From Diplonema papillatum (lineage: Eukaryota; Euglenozoa; Diplonemea; Diplonemida; Diplonemidae), in NCBI GenBank assembly GCA_030068145.1, contig JAPJBO010000502.1, positions 1-64,000 on the forward strand: a stretch of DNA of 64,000 nucleotides, given 5' to 3'. The notes beneath the pieces are model-generated. The model made no database searches. It had not been told where the DNA came from and worked only from the letters and a program-made list of their open reading frames with translations. Shown here in pieces: positions 54,917-64,000 of this stretch. The position numbers and the translations under genes are program-made. Numbering within the stretch: position 1 is the first letter of the stretch; every line of letters begins with the position of its first letter.

Positions 54917-55577
54917 TCCCGCATCGCCAGTCCTGCTTACCAGAAGTGGCCCACTTAGAACCAGGATTCTACGTCGGGGTTCAATGAAGTAACCCCGAGC
55001 TCACGCCCATTTAAAGTTTGAGAATAGGTCGAGGAAGCGATTTCCCCAATGCCTCCAATCATTCGCTATACCTGGCATAACTCCTGTTTTGGTTCTAGCT
55101 ATCCTGAGGGAAACTTCGGAGTGAACCAGCTACTAGATGGGGGTTCGATGGGTCTTTCGCCCCTATACCCAGCTTTGACGAGCGATTTGCACGTCAACAC
55201 CGCAACGGACCTCCACCAGGGTTTCCCCCGGCTTCGTCCTATCCAGGCATAGTTCACCATCTTTCGGGTCCCAACAAGTGTACTTAACCTCAAATCCCTT
55301 TCCAGTAAATCAGGATCGGGCTGTGCTGCGTCCTCAAGGATTGGCACATCTCCCTTTCAGTGCGGCTTGTGGGTTTGACACCCTAAGCCTCGCACACGTG
55401 TTAGACTCCTTGGTCCGTGTTTCAAGACGGGTAGTAGAAGATCGCTGTGTCTGACATGAGCCTGCGAGCGTTTAACCACGTCAGGCCAGCGGGAGCAAGG
55501 ACGTTGTCCGAAGACGCCGACACTTACCCTTCGCTGACGATGCCGCGGGTCACCTCCTCAACTCATTCCTATCCTGG
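54917..55577 (-). rRNA. 28S rRNA internal fragment (about 660 bp) inserted in an exon duplicate
   Basis: On the minus strand it contains ACCCGTCTTGAAACACGGAC, AAGGAGTCTAACACGTGTGC, ACCCGAAAGATGGTGAACTA and ends GTAAGCAGGACTGGCGATGC, all conserved LSU rRNA blocks in correct order. It interrupts exon-1-derived sequence between CCTTCGAGCG (54916) and GCGCCGCCGCCC (55578), which are adjacent in the intact copies. It looks little decayed. A stand-alone fragment cannot function as 28S. Confidence 0.9.
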
Positions 55578-56560
55578 GCGCCGCCGCCCGCCTTCATCTG
55601 CTCCCAGAAGCAGGTCCGCTTCTCGTCGTCTACCACCGCCAGCTCCCAGCTGGTGACGGCCGCTGCGGCATTCTCCTCCGCCGCGGTCAGCTTCTTGCTG
55701 TTGTGCACAGCGCTGCCGACCTCTGTCATCGCGCCGGAGCCACCCTGACGCGGCAAGAACGCGCTTTTTCGGGCGCCGCCAGCCTCTGGCTTTCCGAGTT
55801 AGCGTTGCCCCTCCCCCCAACAACACCGAACACCCAGGCGGTGTGTTCCCTTTTGTTTGCAGGGTGGTGGTTCGGAAGAACCGCTGCGAAAGAAAACAGA
55901 GCTGTGGTGGCACACACCGAAGCCTTCGGGTTTGTATCTTGGAGGAGGAAGACTTGGGTCAGTCGTCAGCTGCTTGCTGTTGCGCACAGCGCTGCCGACC
56001 TCCGTCATCGCGCCGGAGCCACCCTGACGCAGCAAGAACGCGCTTTTTCGGGCGCCGCCAGCCTCTGGATTTCCGAGTTAGCGTTGCCCCTCCCCCCAAC
56101 AACACCGAACACCCAGGCGGTGTGTTCCCTTTTGTCTGCGGTTTGGAAGAAACGCTGTGTGGTGGCACACACCGAAGCCTTCGGGGTTTGTATCTTGGAG
56201 GAGGAAGACTTGGGCCAGTCGTCAGCTTCTTGCTGTTGTACACAGCGCTGCCGACCTCCGTCATCGCGCCGGAGCCACCCTGACGCAGCAAGAACGCGCT
56301 TTTTCGGGCGCCGCCAGCCTCTGGCTTTCCGAGTTAGCGTTGCCCCTCCCCCCAACAACACCGAACACCTTCCCTTTTGTCTGCGGTTTGGAAGAAACGC
56401 TGTGTGGTGGCACACACCGAAGCCTTCGGGTTTTGTATCTTGAGGAGAATGACTTGGGCCAGTCGTCAGCTTCTTGCTGTTGCGCGCAGCGCTGCCAACC
56501 TCCGCCATCAGGAGCAAGAACACGCTTTTCGGGCGCCGCCAGTCCCCTCAACACCGGAAG
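55578..56560 (-). pseudogene. Tandem copies of exon 1 start plus upstream region
   Basis: Four starts of the MTEVGSAV/NSKKL segment lie near 55700, 55976, 56232 and 56475 at a spacing of 243-277 bp. Units also share CGCCGCCAGCCTCTGG, AACAACACCGAACACC and CACACCGAAGCCTTCGGG. No copy retains the FN3 repeats. Confidence 0.8.
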
Positions 56561-57930
56561 AAATCTCGGCGACGCGCACCATTATTTAGATGCCGGCCGC
56601 CTTGGAAAGTCGCACTCTGTTTAGCAACGGATCCCTGTCGCAAACTAGCACGTACTTGGTCCAGACTGTCTGGTTTTTCGCTGGCGGAATGACGCTGACT
56701 CGAACGAGAAAAAGCATCATGCAGCAATACCTCTCCCAGTCGTGTGAGCACCGAAGCACGGAGCTTCGTCCAAATACCAAAAGGAGAAGCGGCGTGTCAG
56801 GATCCTGCCGACGCAGTGCCGTAGTCGTGTGCATCCTTGAGATACTCCTAACGGGTGTGCTGCACCCAAAAACGCGTGTAGGCGTACACCCAAGAAGCAA
56901 GTGACTTCCGCTTTTTTGAGCTCTGGAAGCAGGCTGTGCATTTGGTACCGACAGCTGCGCGAGGGCCTGACGCACCGGAAAAAGAGAAAAGGACTGCGGC
57001 GAAGTTGGAAGACGCGTGCCAGACTGGCTATTCTATTGAAGAGAGAAGTTGCAGGGACGCGCGGGGGGGAGAGAGGGGGGTCAACGTAGCCCTGCACGGT
57101 GACTGGAGCAATGCAGCAACTAGCACGCGTTTAGGGTGGTAGCACACCCGCGGGGTGTGATTGAGGCAACTCCAGCTTCTGAGGCTGGACGCCATCGTGT
57201 GGGCTACGACCTACGTACTGGCAGGACGCACAGTACTCACGACTATGTAACCGCTGTGGCGGGGTCGTGTCGACAGAAGGTTTGGGTGGCAGAATCTACG
57301 CCGCTGTTTTTTTGTGCTTCTGACGATCCCGTATGGGCGTGCAGATATGGGTCGTTCGACCTTTCTTAGCTTGCCGACGATCAATCAAGGTTGATGTGCA
57401 GTCTGGTGCCTTTCGACTCTTCTTGGCATCCTTCCTTTTGGGTGGTGGCTCTGCTAGCAATCCTTTTGTTTTCTTGTCGCCGCATTTTGCTTACTGCAGC
57501 CGGTGGCAGCTGCGGGAACGTGTCTGCAAGAGCACGCGCTTGACGGGTCCAACAGCGCTGGAGGGGGGGGGGACGTCGGGAATCTAGGTGCTTTTACGAC
57601 TTTGTTTTGCTTGTAAACTAACGAAGGTCGGGGCGGGGGGGTGGAACCATCCTCTACAATACCCGTGGTTCTATCCGATTCTTAGAGTGAGATCTAACTT
57701 GGAAACTCCGGGGTGGGACGGCTTCGGGACTGTTGGCGACAAAAGTTCTTCTTGTACACAGCAGAGCAAAGCGCAACGCAACGATACCACCAATGAACAA
57801 GGGTGCATGACACCCGAGTAGGCATATGTCGCACGTCAGCAGTGTACACCGAACACCCGGACCAGCACCACACGAGGTACAGGTGTTGGCGCAATCAGGT
57901 AGGTCGACTGGGGGCCAACCAATATCTTCA
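56561..57930. other. No gene recognised
   Basis: Short unsupported open frames. 57305-57345 (GACGATCCCGTATGGGCG) repeats the sequence just upstream of the coiled-coil gene at 5288, in the same orientation. Confidence 0.5.
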
Positions 57931-57934
57931 GGGC

Positions 57935-58165
57935 GCAGACGATGCAGCTACAATCGCGATTGTAACTGAAGATTTTCCTGGTGAAAATGCCTTGCGATTG
58001 TAACTGAAGTTTTTCATAGTGAAAATGTTAAGAGCTACAGTCGCGATTGTAACTGAAGATTTTCCGGGTGAAAATGCCTTGCGATTGTAAGTGAGGTTTT
58101 TCCTGGTGAAAATGTTAGGAGCACAGTCGCGATTGTAACTGAAGATTTTCCTGGTGAAAATGCGG
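57935..58165. repeat. Tandem repeat, 38-86-bp composite unit
   Basis: GCGATTGTAACTGAAGATTT followed by TCCTGGTGAAAATGCC is repeated five times, alternating with GTTTTTC[AC]TAGTGAAAATG variants. Confidence 0.85.
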
Positions 58166-58968
58166 AGACGTGCTGCGTGTCGGATGCACTTGGATGAGCG
58201 TATAGCTAAGCAGCGGGGAGAGCGCAGTAGGGAAGTGGCAAAACTGTGCACGGAACGTATCCGATAGCCGACCGGGCAGCACGACATGAATGACTGGCTC
58301 GTCCAGTGGCTGCTTGTAGCTCGTCACAGCCAGGACCCGCGCGACGAGAGCCTATAGGCAATCCCCTTCGACGAGAGTGCAACAGGGAGGGGGGAGACTA
58401 CGAAACGTATATGGAGCAATATCTATCTAAAATAGGAAACGGACGCTGCGTGTTGGCTCCTGTCTTCGCTACAACGGGGTGGCGACGTGGCAGCTACGAC
58501 AGGCAGGTCGCAGGGTGGCTCGCGAACTGAAAAGGATTCAGCGAGGATGGAGCCAATGCTGGTGTGGGAATAAAACAGGCAAATCGAGTGATAGCACACG
58601 ACTTCAAGTCGGTGCAAGCCCGCAAAAGCTTTTGACGGTAGTGCACTATACTGAACGACCGTGGCTGCAACGGGTGACGTGGGATTGGGGTTCGATTCCA
58701 GCTCCTTTCAAAGTGCCGCCGGAACGAGATGAACTTCCCTTTGCGGTTTCGGAACAGCTCTCTTCTTGAGCACAGTTTTGTGCGAAACCCGCAGTGTCGG
58801 AGTGGATGGCCCGGGATGCCTTCACCACAAAGTAGAGGATTCGGCAAGCACCATAGAATGGCCAGTAATGACCGGTTCAAGATGTCCGTCCAAGTAATAG
58901 GAAAACGCGCGGATCTTACGATGAGAAGCAAACGGTGCGGGCTGAAGAACAGCGGGGAAAAAGAAGAA
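58166..58968. other. No gene recognised
   Basis: Contains a possible tRNA-like TPsiC motif (GGGGTTCGATTCCAGC near 58687), but no cloverleaf could be built around it. Short open frames only. Confidence 0.45.
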
Positions 58969-59255
58969 AATACTCGACGTAGCTGCTTTGACTCCGCATG
59001 GAAGGGAGGAAATATCGGGGGGTAGATACAATACCAACACAATCTGATTTGTTCTCCGCTCACACCACCGTGTGTTGCACTCGCGACGTTTTTTCGCTGT
59101 TGGGTTGTGTGTCTTGTCGTGTAGGGGTAGACCCGCATGACCTGACGTCCGTTCAACGCGGTTTGGTAGTTTCAGCACTTAGGATGCCTTCGGTTCTTTG
59201 CCTGGCAGCTTCGTCGAGCATTTCCTTTCAAGCTGGCGAATATGTAAAAAAGAAG
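58969..59255 (+). mobile_element. SINE-like retroposon (family A2), copy 2
   Basis: Same start (AAATACTCGACGTAGCTGCT), middle (GTAGGGGTAGACCCGCATGA) and end (GCATTTCCTTTCAAGCTGGC) as 21745-22045, followed by an A-rich tail (ATGTAAAAAAGAAG). Confidence 0.7.
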
Positions 59256-59367
59256 AACGAACAGCGGTGGAAAAGAAGACACTCGAAGAAAGGCGGGCAA
59301 AACAAAAACAAAGAAAAGACATCTACGAGGGAGGAAGGGGTGTTTGGCCTCGGGCGGGCGGGGCTGG

Positions 59368-59425
59368 TGAACCTGCAGCAGGATCATTACCAAAGATTTC
59401 AATTCTGAATGGAATGAAGAAACGA
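59368..59425 (+). rRNA. 18S 3'-terminal fragment running into ITS1
   Basis: GGTGAACCTGCAGCAGGATC, then ATTACCAAAGATTTCAATTC. The part after ATTAC also follows the 18S end at 18165, so both derive from an rDNA transcript or unit including ITS1. Confidence 0.8.
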
Positions 59426-60440
59426 CTTTCAAACAGATTGGGGGACTACTCATGAGCGTGGTCGGCGCGAAGGTTTGCACGCCGAGTCGAACGACGGGTT
59501 AAAGGGTGTTTGCATCACGTTGTTGAAAAGAGGCGACAGACCGGCGGCGAACCCCCCTCTTTCCATTGTATCAAACATGAAACGCTGGAGGATGAGAAGC
59601 TCGTCGTCGCAAACCGTGGCGTTTTTACTGGCGTCCTGGATTGCAACTTGATCAGCTTTACGTAGAAGCGATCAGGCATTGCGTGCAACGAAAACAACTC
59701 TCTCTTCCCGTGCTTAGTTTCGTATCAGCCACGGTTGTGCGGGTGACGAGCTCTATTTTTTGCTGCTGCTGCTCCATTTGGGCAAAGCAATCTACGAGGG
59801 GGGAGAAGAAAGGTGCCTGCAGGGCGGCGAGATGAGGTCGTTGAAGCGGTAGTGGGGCTCGTCGGTGGAGGCGGCCACCGTGGTCGTCTCAGGGTTCGTC
59901 CAGCACGAACGACGGGTGCGGGGAGGAAACGAAAAGCTCGTCGCCACAACCCGACCTGCGTCCTGGATTCAGCTTCACGTATAAACGATCAAGCACTGCG
60001 TTCAACGAAAACAACTCTCTCTTCCCATCATCACCATCACCATCACCATCATCATTAGTTTTGTACCAGCCATGACGAGCTCTAATTTGTACTGCCTGCT
60101 CCATTTGGACGAAGCAATCTACGAGGGAGGAGAAGGAGGGTGCCGGCGGGGCGGCGAGATGAGGTCGGTTGAAGTGGCAGTGGGGCTCGTCTGTGGGCGG
60201 AAGGCAGCCACGTGATCGTCGCACGGCTCGTCCGGCACGAACGACGGTGCGCGACGGTATGTTAGACGAAATGAGAAGCTCGTCGCCACAAACCGTGGCG
60301 TTTTCACTTGCGTCCTGGATTGCAACTTCATCAGCTTTACGTAGAAACGATCAGGCATTGCGTTCAACGAAAACAACTCTCTCTTCATCATCACCCTCAC
60401 CATCATCATTCGATATGTGTCAACCATGACGAGCTCTAAA
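59426..60440 (-). pseudogene. Two partial copies of the IQ gene 3' end
   Basis: 59620-59950 and 60060-60300 repeat the last coding codons (region of PSFVPDEP, FNDLISPPRR) and 3' flank (CAGCTTTACGTAGAA, GTTCAACGAAAACAACTCTC) of the gene at 60494. Both are frameshifted. Simple CAT repeats lie at 60029-60055. Confidence 0.75.
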
Positions 60441-60493
60441 TTTTGCTGCTGCTGCTGCTGCTACTGGCTGCTGCTCCATTTGGACGAAGCAAT

Positions 60494-63158
60494 CTACGAG
60501 GGAGGAGAAGGAGGGTGCCGGCGAGGCGGCGAGATGAGGTCGTTGAAGCGGTAGTGGGGCTCGTCTGTGGGCGGGAGGCGGCCGCCGTGGTCGTCGCACG
60601 GCTCGTCCGGCACGAACGACGGGTGCGCGAAGGAGAGCGGGGCGTCGGCGCCGGCGCCGCCAGTGGCCACGTGGCTCTGCGGCGCACGGTCCGCGGCCGC
60701 CGCATCGTTCGCCGACGTCAGCGACCAGTTCCCCCGCGCCAGCCCCCCGGCACCCTGCTGCTGCTGCTGCTGCTGCTGGATCAGCCTCTTCATCTCCTGC
60801 TGCCGCATCTGCTGCCGCAGAATCGCGCTCCGGATGCCGGCGGAGGGGACCGAGTCCCCGCGCGCGGAGTCGGCGCCGTCTTCCTCGTCGTCCGCCGCGT
60901 CCCGCGCGCTTTTCCGCGCGCTGCCCGGCGAAGGCATCGAGTTCCCCATCCTGCTCTTGCTCGGCCTGTCGTCCCCAGCTGGCGACCCCTCCTTCGACAG
61001 CAGCGCGGCGGTGCCTATGGCGCCGTGGTGCCTGTCTTCCCCAGCCGGCGACCCCTCCTTCGACAGCAGCGCGGCGGTGCCTATGGCGGCGTGGTACCTG
61101 TCTTCCCCAGCCGGCGGCCCCTCCTTCGACCGCAGCGCGGTAGTGCCTATGGCGGCGTGGTGCCTGTCTTCCCCAACCGGCGGCTCCTCCTTCAGCCGCA
61201 GCGCGGTGCCCATGGCGGCGTGGTACCCGGCCGGCTTCGCGGCGCTGAAACCCGGCGGGCTCCTCGCCACGTCCGGCAGGTTCGTGAGGTTCGAAAACGT
61301 GCTGCTGAGAGGGCGGGAATTCGCGAACCGCCCGCTCCTCGGATCGGCGGCGGCCGCCGCGGCCGGCGGCGCGGAGCCCATGCGCGAGAAGCCGAATGGC
61401 AGCCCGCCGAGCCGTGCCGCGTCAATGAACCGAAGCCCCCGCGCCAGTCCGGCCGCCCCGCCGGCGGCGGGGGCTTCGCGCTCGTCGTCTTCTTCGTCGT
61501 CGTCGTTCGGCTCCCCGTCCTTCGACTGCACCAGGCCGCTGTCCTCTCCGTGGTCGATGCTCTCGTGCTGCGGGGCCTCTTCACTGTCCCCACCGTCGTC
61601 ATCCTGCTCGATGTCTGCATCATCCCCCCCCACGATGCGGTGCGGGTGGTGTTCACCGCTGTGCAAAGGGGGTGTCTCAGCGACCGAGCTCCGAGCACCC
61701 GCGGTGGCCGGCGTACCTGCGGTCGTCAGCGGGGTCCCCGGGCTGTTGCCGTATGGGGCAGAAGGCGCGTGGCGGTGGGTCGGCGTCGCCGGTTCCTCGG
61801 TGACTTCGATGGCGTGCCCGTCCTCGGACGGGGGTTCGGATTCCGAGGACTGGCGGTCGTCGGCTTGCGGGTGGCGGTGGAGCTCGTTCCGGCGGAGGAT
61901 CTCGTGCTGCTGGAGGAGGAGCGCGTCCTCCTGCTCCTTGAGGCGCTGCTCGTCGCAGCGGACGCGGGCCCGGTGCGCCTTCTCCTGCTGCTCGAGCTTC
62001 TGCTGCTGCAGCGCCTGCTTCCGCTGCAGCAGCTGCTGCTGCTCCTTGAGCTTCTCCTGCTGCTCGCGCAGCCGGTGCTGCTGGTCGCGCTGCAGCTCCT
62101 CCTGCTGCTGCAGCTTCGCGTGGTGGTCGGCGAGCTTCTGCTGCTGCCGGCTGAGCTCGGACTCCTGCCGGCGCTGCGCCTGCTCCTTCTCGCGCTCCGC
62201 TTCGCTCTGCTGCTGCTGCAGCTTCGCGTGCTGGTCGGCGAGCTTCTGCTGCTGCCGGCTGAGCTCGGACTCCTGCCGGCGCAGCGCCTGCTCCTTTTCG
62301 CGGTCCGCCTCGCCTTGCTCGCCCTGCTGCTGCTGCTGCTGCTGCGCCCTCGGGCGGACTGCCGCGTTGAGCTTGTTCTGCTGCTCGGTGAGGTTCCGGA
62401 CCATCTCGAACAGCAGGTGCACCTGGTGGTTGAGCTGCCGAATCTGCCGTTTGTCGGCGGCCGCCTCCCGCCGCGCCGCGCACCGCTTCCGGGCGAGATG
62501 CCCTCGTGCGACCCTCTGCAGGCAGATGGCCGCGCAGGTGTCCCGGTGGCTCCGCGCCAGCGCGCGGCGGCTCTGCAGACCCTTGAACAGGGCCTGCAGC
62601 CGGGTTGTCGGGAACGAGTATATCTGGCAGTACTGGACGTACCGTGTGTGCACGGCGTGGTACATGCGCCGGGCGAGCCACCCCTTCAGGACCGCTTGGA
62701 TCTTCACCGCGGCGCGGTACATGACGCGGGAGGCGATTTGCTGTACCGGGCGGCTCTCGTTCCAGAGCACCCGGAGAGCGCTGTGCAGCTGCTCGTTCTG
62801 CGCCTTCAGGGCGTCGATTGTGTCGCCCAGGCGCTGGACCTGCGCTTCGAGGACGAACTCGGAGCGGTTGTCGCGCTTCCGCCGGCGGACGCGGTGCCCC
62901 TTCCACGCGGCCTGGACCGTCAGCGCGGCGTAGAACCGCAGGCGGATCTGCTCGAGGCGCGCCCGCACCAAGAAGCCGCGCGCGTGCTTCTGCAGAAGCA
63001 CCGCCGGCTCCGCGGCCGCGTCCAGCTCCGCCGGACACGCCGCCGGCCGCGAGACGTGCAGGCGGGCGGGGTTGTCCAGCCAGCCGTTCTCCATCCGCTG
63101 CCACCGTTTCTCAGCCCTCGAGGCAGCAATCGCGCGCTCGGCCCTCTCTTGCTTCTCT
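60494..63158 (-). CDS. IQ-motif, glutamine-rich coiled-coil protein
   Basis: The exon begins after CTTTTCCAAACAG (63158); an upstream first exon is required because no in-frame ATG precedes it here. The N-terminal third has five IQ-type calmodulin-binding motifs: LLQKHARGFLVRAR, TVQAAWKGHRVRRR, KIQAVLKGWLARRM, RLQALFKGLQSRRA and CLQRVARGHLARKR. About 220 residues of Gln/Glu/Arg-rich coiled coil follow, with a duplicated QESELSRQQQKLADxHAKLQ block. Then come an acidic linker and four tandem units of 23 residues (HHAAIGTAALLSKEGSPAGE). It ends with SPPRRHPPSPPS and TAG at 60494. The family role is calcium/calmodulin-linked cytoskeletal scaffolding; the exact function is unknown. Confidence 0.75.
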
Positions 63159-63269
63159 CTGTTTGGAAAAGGGTAAATAAGATGAGCGTGGTTAGTACGC
63201 TGCCAACTACTGATTTTCGTACTTGTTAACACGAAAATGTGGGTGACCGGCGTTTTTGCGACTACTCAT

Positions 63270-63487
63270 AAAATACTCGAGGGGATGCTTTGTGCTTACT
63301 TCGAAGGAGGCTAGAGGGGGAGAAACAATACAACTACAAACTTCGTCAAAGTGGGTCTTTTTTGCTGAACGCTTACGCCCGCCACTGAACCCAGTTTCGT
63401 GTGGGCTACAGCACATTTACCCTTTCATAATTTGCAGCTGGCAGCCTCCTCAAGTATTTCCTACAAAGCAGGTGCTTGTACAAAAAT
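63270..63487 (+). mobile_element. SINE-like repeat family A, copy 4 (longest clean form)
   Basis: AAATACTCGAGGGGATGCTT, GAGAAACAATACAACTACAA, GAACGCTTACGCCCGCCACT and a tail GCAGGTGCTTGTACAAAAAT. A 14-bp gap exists after GAACCCAG. Useful as a family reference. Confidence 0.65.
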
Positions 63488-64000
63488 GTATTCCCGGGGT
63501 GGCAACAGGTGAGCAACTTGTGTACAAGCGCCAGTACTCGGAACAGCATCAATCTGTATCCCGTCTACATTACACAACAGAAACCCCGGATCATTCAACG
63601 GTCGGAATAATATCATAGCGACAAAAATGTATTCCCGGGGTGGCAACAGGTGAGCAACTTGTGTACAAGCGCCAGTACTCGGAACAGCATCAATCTGTAT
63701 CCCGTCTACATTACACAACAGAAACCCCGGATCATTCAACGGTCGGAATAATATCATAGCGACAAAAATGTATTCCCGGGGTGGCAACAGGTGAGCAACT
63801 TGTGTACAAGCGCCAGTACTCGGAACAGCATCAATCTGTATCCCGTCTACATTACACAACAGAAACCCCGGATCATTCAACGGTCGGAATAATATCATAG
63901 CGACAAAAATGTATTCCCGGGGTGGCAACAGGTGAGCAACTTGTGTACAAGCGCCAGTACTCGGAACAGCATCAATCTGTATCCCGTCTACATTACACAA
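63481..64000. repeat. 141-bp tandem repeat, 3.7 copies, running off the window
   Basis: CAAAAATGTATTCCCGGGGT starts at 63481, 63622, 63763 and 63904; the copies are identical by eye. 141 equals 47 codons, so the minus-strand frame (CNVDGIQIDAVPSTGACTQ...) stays open throughout. Without a start, end or homologue it is listed as a repeat, not a gene. Confidence 0.95.

Noticed and set aside
58620-58720. tRNA gene around GGGGTTCGATTCC
   Set aside because: A TPsiC-like motif is present but no matching acceptor, D or anticodon stems could be built.

Overview
The window is nuclear DNA of a eukaryote, most likely a unicellular protist or alga. Reasons: spliceosomal GT-AG introns that keep reading frame across several kilobases, AATAAA signals, a non-LTR retrotransposon family, SINE-like and MITE-like repeats, many minisatellites, and fragments of cytosolic 18S and 28S rRNA genes. 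Coding DNA is GC-rich. Nearly every supported gene is on the minus strand. The lineage cannot be named from the sequence alone; the rRNA fragments are the best handle for placing it.

Layout. 1-3.6 kb: minisatellite, SINE-like repeat and a truncated LINE flanked by a duplication of about 54 bp. 3.6-6 kb: a coiled-coil protein gene and a broken copy of its 5' part. 6-8.9 kb: degenerate repeats and a small gene fragment of unknown family. 8.9-10.4 kb: an ORF1-like protein. 11.9-14 kb: a polyglutamine protein gene whose last exon and 3'UTR are homologous to those of the coiled-coil gene, with an 18S rRNA fragment inserted. 15-18.5 kb: two almost identical 135-codon ORFs in repeats, then a scrambled 28S/18S/ITS1 block. 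18.5-24.7 kb: repeats, and a 1.36-kb array of a 19-bp unit.

24.8-54.1 kb is dominated by one giant minus-strand gene. I reconstructed seven exons whose donor and acceptor phases all agree (54142-46730, 46254-44813, 41587-40461, 38072-37368, 36337-35436, 28918-27667, 25337-24790). They encode about 4,460 residues made mostly of some 33 fibronectin-III-like repeats; two further small exons near 22.8 and 22.6 kb are possible. Its introns carry a LINE, LINE 3' ends, TTAA-flanked MITEs, one with an amplified internal minisatellite, and partial duplicates of its own exons.

54.1-56.6 kb holds repeated broken copies of the first exon and its upstream region, one of them split by a 660-bp 28S rRNA fragment. 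56.6-59.6 kb is repeat-rich with no gene seen. 60.5-63.2 kb is an IQ-motif, glutamine-rich coiled-coil protein gene with duplicated 3' ends. The window ends in a 141-bp tandem array.

The genes do not form a pathway. The common theme is instability: gene ends and single exons are partly duplicated, and rRNA pieces and mobile repeats sit at the junctions. No experimentally described system is recognised. The most unusual features are the shared 3' exon, the inserted rRNA pieces, repeats abutting 3' splice sites, and a MITE that became a minisatellite.
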